A stretch of 64,000 bases of DNA from Chitinophagaceae bacterium (GTDB lineage: Bacteria > Bacteroidota > Bacteroidia > Chitinophagales > Chitinophagaceae): assembly GCA_019752045.1 (NCBI GenBank), contig JAIEMP010000010.1, positions 62,001-126,000 of the forward strand, given 5' to 3'. Below the pieces are notes generated by a model that saw nothing but the letters and a program-made list of their open reading frames with translations, did not search any database and was not told the DNA's origin. A program made the position numbers and the translations under genes. Below, piece after piece: positions 17,610 to 25,160 of this stretch (positions within the stretch are counted from its first letter, which is position 1; each line of letters starts with the position of its first letter).

Positions 17610-18378
17610 GATTTAAAAATAAGCTTTCTCTCAGTTTCCTGAAATATTTTGGACTGTGCATTAACCGGCTTCCGTACCAGCTGAACATTTCGCCATCAAC
17701 AATTTTACAGGTGGGGAATGGTGCGGTTGTAAGCTGCATCCATTCTTTTTTAAGTTCGTCAATCTGTTTTTCTTTAAACGGAAATGGTTCTGATGAAAGC
17801 AGAATCACTTCCACATTCGTTTCAATTAAATCTTTTACAGTAACAGGTGGGTATCTTTTTTGGGAGTGAAAAACATTGCTGAAACCGGCATATTGCATCA
17901 TGTTATCAATAAATGTATCTCCGCCGGCTGCCATATAAGGTGATTTCCAAATGAGGTAAGCTGTTTCGTAAACAACAGTGCCGGTAGTTAATGAAGCAAA
18001 TTCTGTGCGGATAGTTTCAATCAATTGGTTTCCTTTCGCATGGGTATCTGTTAAACGGGCAATCTCTTTGATCATGTGTAATGCATCTTGCAGCGTGCTG
18101 ATATCACTGCAGTAAACCGGACAAAATTGCTCAATGGCTTCAATTTGCTCTTTTACGTTTTCTTCTTTATTCGCCAATACGATTGTGGGTTGCAGTGATT
18201 TGATGAGTTCAATCTTTAATTGCTTGGTTCCGCCAACTCTGGTTTTGGTTTTAAACCAATGGGCAGGGTGAACGCAAAACTTTGTTATACCAATCACTTC
18301 TGTTTGCAGACCGAGATCATGTAATAATTCAGTTTGAGAAGGAACAACAGAGACTATGCGTAAGGAGGTAGTGGTCAT
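17593..18378 (-). CDS. BtuF/FecB-like helical-backbone metal receptor without signal peptide
   Basis: 261 aa. Motifs RIVSVVPSQTELLHDLGLQTEVIGITKFCVHP, VGGTKQLKIELIKSLQPTIVLANKEEN and GGDTFIDNMMQYAGFSNVF match class III periplasmic binding proteins for cobalamin or iron-siderophore (Peripla_BP_2). The protein starts directly at the domain with no signal peptide or lipobox, so it seems cytoplasmic; such stand-alone forms are of unclear role. No ABC permease or ATPase is next to it. A 12 bp hairpin ends 6 nt before its ATG. Confidence 0.8.
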   Translation of the reverse strand: MTTTSLRIVSVVPSQTELLHDLGLQTEVIGITKFCVHPAHWFKTKTRVGGTKQLKIELIKSLQPTIVLANKEENVKEQIEAIEQFCPVYCSDISTLQDALHMIKEIARLTDTHAKGNQLIETIRTEFASLTTGTVVYETAYLIWKSPYMAAGGDTFIDNMMQYAGFSNVFHSQKRYPPVTVKDLIETNVEVILLSSEPFPFKEKQIDELKKEWMQLTTAPFPTCKIVDGEMFSWYGSRLMHSPKYFRKLRESLFLNHEPDY

Positions 18379-18384
18379 AAAAGA

Positions 18385-18414
18385 AATTTGCCTGTCTTTT
18401 CAGACAGGCAAATT
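18385..18414 (-). promoter_or_regulatory. Terminator-like hairpin in the leader of the BtuF-like gene
   Basis: Perfect 12 bp stem (18385-18396 with 18403-18414) with a 6 nt loop. On the minus strand it is followed by TCTTTT and then the ATG at 18376-18378. A 22 aa ORF (18400-18468, starting MNSYQRKPSNTK) has its TGA in the loop. It could be an intrinsic terminator for transcription from upstream, or an attenuator opened by translation of the small ORF. Confidence 0.5.
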
Positions 18415-18527
18415 AAAAAATTCAGCGGTTCCTTTGGTGTTTGATGGTTTTCTTTGGTACGAATTCATTTTCTAGGATTTTGGAACCGGATTTTTCTTTC
18501 TTTCAGATTATCTCCTTTGCAGGCCGA

Positions 18528-19010
18528 TAAAAAGAAAAAAAGATCTGGATTTCAAAGGATATGAAACTTGGATTTCTGGTTTTTAATAGGATCCAGATCT
18601 TTTTTTAAAGCCTTTTTTTGGTCTCTTGGTTTCCGTTACAGATGATTCTGATTCGGTTGGCTTTTTTTTGGTTTTTCAGGATGTTAGGATTCGGGTTCTT
18701 CAGTTGGTTAGGACATTAGGATTTTTTCTTAGGCTCTTCTGTTGGATTTGGATTTACGGTCTTTCATTCATCGGACATTTGGATTTTTCTTAGGTTCTTC
18801 TGTTGGATTTGGATTTTAGCGTTTTTCATTAGTCAGGACGTTGGATTTTTCAGACGGTTTGGTTCTCTTTTAGGTTTATTGATTAAAAGTATTTTAAACA
18901 AACGGAAGATGATTGATAATGGATTTTATTTTTTGGTTTTTTAATGGATTTGAATAGTTCATCTAAGTGTTTTTCTAAAATCAGCACGTGTTTTTGTTTC
19001 AATCAACTTC
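18528..19010 (-). ncRNA. Putative ~480 nt non-coding RNA (or long leader) with tandem repeats
   Basis: A strong minus-strand promoter (19016-19046) and a strong intrinsic terminator (18535-18606) bracket this stretch. No ORF above 22 codons fits in it. The transcript strand is rich in A and C and poor in G, with little local pairing. It holds imperfect tandem copies of a 62-63 nt unit (18711-18772, 18773-18835, partial 18836-18857 and a half copy from 18679), each with AATCCAAATCC and GAAGARCCTAAG motifs. Tiny ORFs at 18894-18962 and 18764-18829 are not in the same repeat frame, so coding is not conserved between copies. Alternatives: a long 5' leader of the BtuF-like gene, or a decayed Lys/Pro-rich coding tail. 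Confidence 0.5.
18535..18606 (-). terminator. Bidirectional intrinsic terminator ending the putative ncRNA
   Basis: Perfect 16 bp arms AAAAAAAGATCTGGAT (18535-18550) and ATCCAGATCTTTTTTT (18591-18606), spacer 40 nt. On either strand the arm ends in a T run. Confidence 0.72.
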
Positions 19011-19015
19011 CGGTA

Positions 19016-19046
19016 CAAAAGTATGTTGAGCTGCTACACCGGGCAA
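19016..19046 (-). promoter_or_regulatory. Bacteroidetes-type promoter for the putative ncRNA
   Basis: On the minus strand, TTG (plus 19044-19046), a 20 nt spacer, then TACTTTTG (plus 19016-19023), an exact TAnnTTTG -7 box. It is the only box in this window where I found both elements with near-consensus spacing. Expected transcription start near 19008-19011. Confidence 0.65.
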
Positions 19047-19200
19047 GAGCAGTATTTCTCTTTTTTAAATACTCGGTATTTACTTCGGTACTCGTAGATC
19101 TACGTATAACTGTTTCGGAGTCTTACTTATCATTGCCAGATTTCCCTCAGTAAATTATCTTTCAAACTTTATAAAGTTGTTTACAATAAAGTATGAAGCA

Positions 19201-19229
19201 AAAAAAACCGCACTTGATGTGCGGCTTTT
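19201..19229 (-). terminator. Intrinsic terminator of the cystathionine beta-synthase gene
   Basis: Stem CCGCAC (19208-19213) and GTGCGG (19219-19224), 5 nt loop; on the minus strand followed by TTTTTTT. It lies 20 bp past the stop of the upstream minus-strand gene. The stretch 19047-19200 between it and the ncRNA promoter holds no feature I can support. Confidence 0.85.
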
Positions 19230-19248
19230 CATGATTTCATTTGATGAT

Positions 19249-20616
19249 TTATTTGGTGAGTGACTGAATAATATCATACTTGGTAACGATGTGCAGGTTA
19301 CCTGCATCATCTTTACTTAGTACTGCACCATTTTCTTTTGTAATAAATGTACTCAAACGCTCAATGGGTGTATCAAACGGTACAACAGGTAAAGCCGGCT
19401 CCATCACCGCTTCAACACTTGCATGTTTTATTTCAGGATTCGAAAAAACTTTTGCAAACAATCCGTTTTCTGAAATAGAACCAACAGGTCCATTGCCATT
19501 TACAACAGGAATCTGTTCTATATCATATTTCTTCATCAGCTCAACTGCTTCTGCAACTGTATGCGTGGGTTCAATACTGATTAAGCGGTTGTGTGATCTG
19601 GATGATACAATATCTTTAAACGTTTTTACTTCCATAAAACCACGTTCCATCATCCATTGATCATTGTATATTTTACCTACATACCTGCTTCCATGATCAT
19701 GAAAAATACAAACCACCAGATCATCTTTTTTTAAACGGTCTTTTAATTGAAGCAATCCCTGAAAACAACTGCCTGCACTGTAACCGCAAAACAAACCTTC
19801 TTCTTTTGCAAGTTTACGTGCCATGATGGCTCCGTCTTTATCAGTCACCTGTTCAAAATGATCTATTACGCTCATGTCGTAATTCTTCGGCACAAAATCT
19901 TCTCCAAATCCTTCACTGATGTAGGGGTGCACTTCATTCATATCAACTTCTCCGGTACGGAAATATTTTGTTAGCAAGGAGCCGTATACATCAATGGCCC
20001 ATATTTGAATATTTGGATTCTTTTCTTTTAAATACTGGGCTGTACCTGTTACAGTACCTCCTGTTCCTGCTGTACAAACAAGATGGGTGATTTTCCCATC
20101 GGTCTGTTCCCAAATTTCGGGGCCTGTACTTTCATAATGCGCCAAACGATTGGCCAGGTTATCGTACTGGTTCATGTGTAAAGAGTTCGGCACCTCTTTG
20201 GCTAGTCTTGCAGCTACACTGTAATAACTTTTCGGATCATCGGGCAAAACATTGGTAGGGCATACAATCACTTCTGCACCTACCGCTTTTAAGATATCTG
20301 CTTTCTCTTTGGATTGCTTATCAGTAGTAACAAAAATACATTTGTACCCTTTTACAACTGCAGCAAGTGCAAGACCCATCCCGGTGTTACCACTGGTACC
20401 TTCAATAATAGTTCCTCCCGGTTTCAGTTTACCTTCTTTCTCTGCAACCTCCACCATTTTCAGTGCCATCCTGTCTTTAATGGAGTTGCCGGGATTGAAA
20501 TAATCAACCTTTGCCACAACATCGCAGGGAAAATTTTTTGCTACTTTATTCAGGCGGATCATTGGAGTATTCCCAATTGTTTCCAGAATATTATTTTTAA
20601 TGTTCATAATGTTCAA
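19249..20616 (-). CDS. Cystathionine beta-synthase (PLP domain plus two CBS domains)
   Basis: 455 aa. The PLP-dependent fold has the Schiff-base lysine in NPGNSIKDRMA (K47), the EGTSGNTGMGLA substrate loop and the GTGGTVTGTAQYLKEKNP phosphate-binding loop. The C-terminal part (from about residue 340) holds two CBS motifs (AVELMKKYDIEQIPVV; AVMEPALPVVPFDTPIERL), as in cystathionine beta-synthases. It condenses serine (or O-acetylserine) with homocysteine. Start may be ATG at 20616 or 20607. A cysteine synthase activity is possible, but the CBS pair favours this call. Confidence 0.88.
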   Translation of the reverse strand: MNIMNIKNNILETIGNTPMIRLNKVAKNFPCDVVAKVDYFNPGNSIKDRMALKMVEVAEKEGKLKPGGTIIEGTSGNTGMGLALAAVVKGYKCIFVTTDKQSKEKADILKAVGAEVIVCPTNVLPDDPKSYYSVAARLAKEVPNSLHMNQYDNLANRLAHYESTGPEIWEQTDGKITHLVCTAGTGGTVTGTAQYLKEKNPNIQIWAIDVYGSLLTKYFRTGEVDMNEVHPYISEGFGEDFVPKNYDMSVIDHFEQVTDKDGAIMARKLAKEEGLFCGYSAGSCFQGLLQLKDRLKKDDLVVCIFHDHGSRYVGKIYNDQWMMERGFMEVKTFKDIVSSRSHNRLISIEPTHTVAEAVELMKKYDIEQIPVVNGNGPVGSISENGLFAKVFSNPEIKHASVEAVMEPALPVVPFDTPIERLSTFITKENGAVLSKDDAGNLHIVTKYDIIQSLTK

Positions 20617-20697
20617 ATGCAGAAATTAAGTGCATGGCAGCAAAGTTACGATTTGTACAGGAGAGATCTTTCGTTCAAAATTATTCAAACACAGGTT

Positions 20698-20705
20698 TAT
20701 ATTTG
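20698..20705 (+). promoter_or_regulatory. Candidate -7 box (TATATTTG)
   Basis: Exact match to TAnnTTTG, 15 bp upstream of the ATG at 20721. A weak TTTCG at 20669-20673 is the best -33 candidate. Confidence 0.45.
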
Positions 20706-20720
20706 TTTAAAGAAAAAATC

Positions 20721-21407
20721 ATGAAAACATCATTACTGCTGATACTTTGCCTGTTACAGTTTTTGATAAGCTTTTCACAGGAACAGGAAAGTCAGAAGCC
20801 TGTTTTTCGTTTTGGGGTGATGACAGGAATTGCTGCTACCGATATGAAGTTTACAGTAAAGCCCTCACCGGCTTACAACAACAATAAAAACCTGCCTTTT
20901 GTACATTTCTCAACAGCAATAAATCCTGCTGTTGGTTTGTATACATTGTTTACGTTGTCTGAAAACAAACATGGGCATCATGCAGGGTTTGATCTGATGT
21001 ATCATCCGTATAAATACACCAGCGATACCACGTCTATATTGAGTGAGCGTGGGGTATATAAATTTTCACTGGCCTATCTTAAAAGTTCGCTCAGCTATCG
21101 TTACAGTTATTCTTTTGATAAAATAAAGGTATCGGCCATTGGCGGTTTTACTTTTGGGTTAAATACAAAACTGGAACAGGCATATTATTATAACGAAGAA
21201 GGCCGTGAACGGCTTGAACCGCTCGGAGTTGTGAAACCATCACACGACATTGGTTTTTTTGGCGGAGCAGGGTTGCAATACAAACGAGCTGGAGTGGATA
21301 TTCGTTATTATACCAGCAATCCTTTTACCAATAACGTAAACCTTGATTTTAAAGCAAGAACGGGTTCCTATTTTTTATTATTGAAGTATGATCTGCTTAA
21401 AAACTGA
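20721..21407 (+). CDS. Secreted outer-membrane beta-barrel protein
   Basis: 228 aa from the ATG at 20721, chosen because a signal peptide starts there (MKTSLLLILCLLQFLISFSQ); the longer frame from 20634 is not signal-like. Repeating amphipathic strands follow (FRFGVMTGIAATDMKF, YKFSLAYLKSSLSYRYSYSF, VDIRYYTSNPF), ending SYFLLLKYDLLKN. It is consistent with the PorT-like barrel group, although the terminal residue is not Phe. Function unknown. Confidence 0.75.
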   Translation: MKTSLLLILCLLQFLISFSQEQESQKPVFRFGVMTGIAATDMKFTVKPSPAYNNNKNLPFVHFSTAINPAVGLYTLFTLSENKHGHHAGFDLMYHPYKYTSDTTSILSERGVYKFSLAYLKSSLSYRYSYSFDKIKVSAIGGFTFGLNTKLEQAYYYNEEGRERLEPLGVVKPSHDIGFFGGAGLQYKRAGVDIRYYTSNPFTNNVNLDFKARTGSYFLLLKYDLLKN

Positions 21408-21484
21408 TATTTCAAATACTGATTGAAGCTTGCATGTGATGTAAATATTCAAAAAAATAACAGCCACAGTTGTATTAAAACCTA

Positions 21485-21520
21485 TTTAAAGAAAGAAGGC
21501 AACAGTTATCTGCTGCCTTC
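21485..21520 (-). terminator. Intrinsic terminator of ctpA
   Basis: Stem GAAGGCAACAG (21495-21505) and CTGCTGCCTTC (21510-21520), one G-U wobble on the minus-strand RNA, 4 nt loop; the minus strand continues TTTCTTT. It lies 22 bp beyond the protease stop. Confidence 0.82.
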
Positions 21521-21542
21521 TAAATTCGCCTATCGGAGACTT

Positions 21543-23138
21543 TTATTTTTTAATTTCCTGCAGCGCTTTTATTACTAAAGGATCGTTGAAGTTTTTCATT
21601 TTTATATATCCTTCACTATGCCACAGTTGCCTGCCCACCAGGGCGGCAAAATATTCCCGGAGAAGTTGTTGCTGTTTTGCAGGCAACAGATGGGTTTGAA
21701 TACTGTCTTTTAATGCGGCTTTTGTTAAATAGTCCCATGCAGCGGGATTGTTTAAAACAGTTTGCTGCAGTTCTGCAGTTGTTTTGATGGTACGCAGATT
21801 GTTTTTGTTTTGCAGGTAATAATAGTAAGCAGCCTGCGAAATCATTTCTCTGTACAATTGTTTTTTATCACGGGGAAAAAGTTCAGTTGAATCAACTGCT
21901 ACATAAATGTCAGGAGAGATTCCGCCACCACCAAATACAGGTCGGCCACCTTTTGTTTTATATTTTTTACCATGATGTGCTGCCGAATCGCCATGAAACA
22001 ATTCGCCGTTTGAATAACGTTCGGTTACTTCATTTTTATAATGATCTTTTTCACCACGTGTATATGGCTTTTGAATACTGCGGCCAATAGGTGTATAGTA
22101 ACGGGATATAGTTAAACGAACTGCACTGCCATCGCTTAAACTGAATTGTTCCTGTACCAATCCTTTTCCAAAAGAACGTCGGCCAAGAATAATGGCCCTG
22201 TCCCAATCCTGCAGTGCACCGGCCAGTACTTCACTTGCAGAAGCAGAACCCTCATCTATCAGCAAAATTAATTTCCCTTCTTCAAACAAACCCGGACGCC
22301 TTGCTGTATAATTTTGACGGGGATATGATTTTCCTTCGGTATAAACAATTTCTTTACTGCCACTTAAAAATTCATCGGCAATCTGCACCGCATCATCCAG
22401 CATACCTCCGCCATTGCCACGCAAATCAAGAATCAATTTTTGCATGCCTTCTTTTTGCAAACGTTCCATGTTTTCCATAAACTCTTCATATGTAGTGCTT
22501 GAGAATTTATTTAAACGGATATAAGCAATGCCGGTTTCAATCATGTATGCAGCTTCAGCACTTTTAATAGGAATGATTCCCCGTTTGATGCTGATATTTT
22601 TCTGTTGTTTATTTCTTAAAATAACAGTTCGGATTTCGGTACCCTTAGCTCCACGAAAAAATTTACGGATGTCTTCATACTTTCTTTTTTTGCCGGAGAT
22701 AACCGAATCATTGGCAATAAGGATTTGATCGCCCACTTCTAATCCGGCATTGGCTGCAGGCCCTTTTTCCATAATGGCCGTAATATGCACCGTATCATCT
22801 ATCATGTTAAACTCAATACCAATTCCCTGAAAGTTACCCTGCATATCTTCATTCACCGATTGTACTTCCTGCGGAGCAATATATACAGAATGGGGATCGA
22901 GCTGGTTGAGGACATCTTCTATAGCAAAGTATCCAAGCGAATCTACATTTACTGTATCAACATACCGTTGTTTCACCAGCTCAAGAATTTCCTGGAGTGA
23001 TGTGCGTTGCGACTTTCCAAAGAAAGAAGGGCTGTACGCACCCATATTATCTTTGAGCTTATATCCAAAAAACATACCCAGCATCAGGGCAACGGATAGT
23101 AAAACGGGTAACCAAACTTGTACTTTTTTTTGAGTCAT
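21543..23138 (-). CDS. C-terminal processing peptidase (S41 family, CtpA type)
   Basis: 531 aa from the ATG at 23138 (MTQKKVQVWLP), which begins a signal-anchor helix; the longer frame to 23168 is not supported. Order: membrane anchor (about 8-25), QRYVDTV and DPHSVYI cap motifs, PDZ domain (about 85-165, with GLEVGDQILIAND), then the S41 core with DLRGNGGGMLDDAVQIAD, the Ser nucleophile region DEGSASASEVLAGAL and the Lys in SFGKGLVQEQ. It is a periplasmic Ser/Lys protease that trims C-termini. It is divergent from the kinase-murQ pair. Confidence 0.92.
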   Translation of the reverse strand: MTQKKVQVWLPVLLSVALMLGMFFGYKLKDNMGAYSPSFFGKSQRTSLQEILELVKQRYVDTVNVDSLGYFAIEDVLNQLDPHSVYIAPQEVQSVNEDMQGNFQGIGIEFNMIDDTVHITAIMEKGPAANAGLEVGDQILIANDSVISGKKRKYEDIRKFFRGAKGTEIRTVILRNKQQKNISIKRGIIPIKSAEAAYMIETGIAYIRLNKFSSTTYEEFMENMERLQKEGMQKLILDLRGNGGGMLDDAVQIADEFLSGSKEIVYTEGKSYPRQNYTARRPGLFEEGKLILLIDEGSASASEVLAGALQDWDRAIILGRRSFGKGLVQEQFSLSDGSAVRLTISRYYTPIGRSIQKPYTRGEKDHYKNEVTERYSNGELFHGDSAAHHGKKYKTKGGRPVFGGGGISPDIYVAVDSTELFPRDKKQLYREMISQAAYYYYLQNKNNLRTIKTTAELQQTVLNNPAAWDYLTKAALKDSIQTHLLPAKQQQLLREYFAALVGRQLWHSEGYIKMKNFNDPLVIKALQEIKK

Positions 23139-23255
23139 GCAAATAAGTTCATATAAAAAGAGCTGCAAATCTCATGAAAATAAAGCATATTGCCTTGTCG
23201 CTTTTGCGCCAATTATAATAATTTACAGAAAAGGCCCGAAAAACTTAATAGCGGT

Positions 23256-24101
23256 ATGAGTGTCAATAAACTAATTGCAGACAGCGGAGCAACCAAAGCA
23301 GAGTGGTGTTTATTAAAGGGAAAGAAAAAGAAAACCATCTTTACACAGGGCATCAGCCCGTACCTGATGACCACGGAGCAAATGGTAAAAATGCTCAGCA
23401 AAGAACTCAGGCCCAAGCTGAAAAATGAAACTATACATGAAATTTTTTTTTACGGTACCGGTTGCAGTAGTCCTCAAAATGTAAAAAATGTAATAAAGGC
23501 ACTGAAAGAATTGTTTCCAAAAACAAAAAAAATAAATGTTGATCATGATCTGATGGGAGCCGCTAAAGCCCTTTGTGGTGATGAGAAAGGTGTGGCCAGC
23601 ATCTTGGGTACAGGTTCCAACTCCTGTTATTTCAACGGAAAAAAGATTGTAAAAAACAGCCCGGGTTTGGGTTATGTTTTGGGCGATGAAGGAAGTGGTG
23701 CATTCCTTGGCCGTAAAGTCATCCAGCATTTTCTTTACAACACGTTTGATGAAGAGCTGATGGCAAAATTTCAATCGAAATACAAAACAAACCGTTTAGA
23801 TATTCTCGATCATGTATATCGTCAGCCATTACCCAACCGGTATATGGCTTCATTTGCACTTTTTCTTACCGAGAACCGGGGTCATTATATGGTAGAAAAT
23901 ATCATTGAAGATTCGTTGAACGAGTTTTTCTATCATCATATTTACAAGTATCGTGAAAGCTGGTTATACCCGCTTCATTTTACCGGTGGAGTAGCATATG
24001 CATTCAGAGATGTCATTAAAACCTTGTGTCATTCGTATGAATTGCAGTTAGGTAAAATTTTAAAAAACCCCATGCAGGGTTTAATTGAGTATCACAGTTA
24101 A
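23256..24101 (+). CDS. BadF/BadG-type sugar kinase (N-acetylglucosamine kinase-like)
   Basis: 281 aa from the ATG at 23256 (MSVNKLIADSGATKAEW). Phosphate-1 motif ADSGATK, phosphate-2 region ASILGTGSNSCYFNGK and the adenosine-side motif HFTGGVAYAF place it in the ASKHA fold, BadF/BadG/BcrA group, where GlcNAc/MurNAc kinases fall. It is 9 nt upstream of murQ, so a role in amino-sugar phosphorylation during murein recycling is a reasonable inference. Substrate preference cannot be read from sequence. Confidence 0.82.
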   Translation: MSVNKLIADSGATKAEWCLLKGKKKKTIFTQGISPYLMTTEQMVKMLSKELRPKLKNETIHEIFFYGTGCSSPQNVKNVIKALKELFPKTKKINVDHDLMGAAKALCGDEKGVASILGTGSNSCYFNGKKIVKNSPGLGYVLGDEGSGAFLGRKVIQHFLYNTFDEELMAKFQSKYKTNRLDILDHVYRQPLPNRYMASFALFLTENRGHYMVENIIEDSLNEFFYHHIYKYRESWLYPLHFTGGVAYAFRDVIKTLCHSYELQLGKILKNPMQGLIEYHS

Positions 24102-24110
24102 TACAAGAAT

Positions 24111-24932
24111 ATGTCAGATCAGTTTATAAGAATTACAGAACAGGAATCGAATTACCGCCATCTGGATGAAATGAGTGTGGCTGAGCTTTTGTACAACATT
24201 AATAAAGAAGACAGTATTGTGCCTGCAGCAGTTGAACAATCTATACCACAAATAGAAGCATTGGTTGCAGCTATTGCTGATAAAATGTTAATGGGCGGAC
24301 GTTTGTTTTATATGGGTGCAGGAACCAGCGGACGATTAGGCATCCTTGATGCAAGCGAATGCCCGCCAACTTATGGTGTGCCTTATGGTTTGGTTGTAGG
24401 AATTATTGCCGGTGGAGAAAAAGCCATTACAAATGCGGTAGAGTTTGCAGAAGACAGCAGGGAAGAGGGTTGGAGAGATTTGCAGGCATACAATGTGTCC
24501 GAGAAAGATGTTGTTGTTGGCATTGCAGCAAGCGGAACAACTCCTTATGTAATTGCAGCACTTGAAGAATGCCGGAAAAATAATATTATAACAGGCAGTA
24601 TCAGTTGTAACCCCAACTCTCCTGTAAGTGCCGTAGCAGATTTTCCAATTGAAGTGGTAGTTGGACCCGAGTTTGTAACTGGAAGTACAAGAATGAAAAG
24701 CGGCACTGCACAAAAACTGGTTTTGAATATGATCTCAACATCTGTCATGATTCAATTAGGCAGAGTAGAAGATAACCGCATGGTAAATATGCAGCTCAGT
24801 AATGAAAAGCTTGTTGACAGAGGCGTTAAAATGCTGATGTTGAAGAGTGGTGTTACAACGTACGATAAAGCGAAAGAGCTGTTGCTGAAACACGGCAGTG
24901 TAAAAAAAGCATTAACAGCACTCGGAAAATAA
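24111..24932 (+). CDS. murQ: N-acetylmuramic acid 6-phosphate etherase
   Basis: 273 aa. SIS-domain enzyme with the full MurQ signature: YMGAGTSGRLGILDASECPPTYG (catalytic Glu E83), VVGIAASGTTPYV, and the GSTRMKSGTAQKLVLNMIST helix. It cleaves the D-lactyl ether of MurNAc-6-P to give GlcNAc-6-P in cell-wall recycling. It is the second gene after the kinase. A hairpin-capable stretch (TACTAA/TTAGTA, 24941-24969) follows, just before the thr leader ORF. Confidence 0.94.
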   Translation: MSDQFIRITEQESNYRHLDEMSVAELLYNINKEDSIVPAAVEQSIPQIEALVAAIADKMLMGGRLFYMGAGTSGRLGILDASECPPTYGVPYGLVVGIIAGGEKAITNAVEFAEDSREEGWRDLQAYNVSEKDVVVGIAASGTTPYVIAALEECRKNNIITGSISCNPNSPVSAVADFPIEVVVGPEFVTGSTRMKSGTAQKLVLNMISTSVMIQLGRVEDNRMVNMQLSNEKLVDRGVKMLMLKSGVTTYDKAKELLLKHGSVKKALTALGK

Positions 24933-24985
24933 ATCTTTGCTACTAACACTTGTTGTGTGAGGCTTAGTATTTATCTTGTGCTCTC

Positions 24986-25072
24986 ATGAAACAGTTAGTT
25001 GTAAATATCACATCCCCTTCGTTAGCATCTGCTGCTAACACTACAACTATTATTACAACTACGATCCGCTGA
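24986..25072 (+). CDS. thrL: Putative threonine operon leader peptide, 28 aa
   Basis: ATG at 24986, TGA at 25070. After MKQLVVNITSPSLASAA comes NTTTIITTTIR: 7 Thr and 4 Ile codons in all, 6 Thr and 3 Ile within the last 11 residues. This is the same design as enterobacterial ThrL, in which ribosome stalling at Thr and Ile codons controls thrABC. It lies 88 bp upstream of the thrA ATG and in the same direction. Function is inferred from composition and position; sequence similarity to thrL itself is limited to the Thr/Ile run. Confidence 0.72.
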   Translation: MKQLVVNITSPSLASAANTTTIITTTIR

Positions 25073-25078
25073 GCGGAT
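25021..25078 (+). promoter_or_regulatory. Attenuator-like hairpins within the thr leader
   Basis: Two short perfect stems. GTTAGC/GCTAAC (25021-25026, 25034-25039) lies just before the Thr/Ile codons. ATCCGC/GCGGAT (25064-25069, 25073-25078) encloses the leader stop codon TGA in its 3 nt loop. A ribosome stalled on the Thr/Ile run or resting at the stop would affect the second stem. I could not identify a canonical GC stem plus T-run terminator between 25079 and 25160; only a weak GAAC/GTTC before TTTTT is present, so the exact switch is unresolved. Confidence 0.5.
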
Positions 25079-25160
25079 TGTATATTACCATATCACCCCC
25101 GGGCCTTTGCTGCTGTTTGAACTGAAACGTTCTTTTTCTAAACTTTTATTTTATTTGAAT

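Noticed and set aside
18600-18860. Pseudogene of a Lys/Pro-rich protein on the minus strand (peptides such as KPKKKPTESESS can be read)
   Set aside because: Frames are broken by many stops and differ between repeat copies; kept only as an alternative to the ncRNA reading.
18379-19248. Cobalamin riboswitch in the leader of the BtuF-like gene
   Set aside because: I looked for B12-box-like sequence and the usual long conserved core and did not see it; the stretch is A/C-rich repeats.
25079-25160. Classical terminator hairpin of the thr attenuator
   Set aside because: Only a 4 bp GAAC/GTTC stem before TTTTT is visible, too weak to call as an intrinsic terminator.
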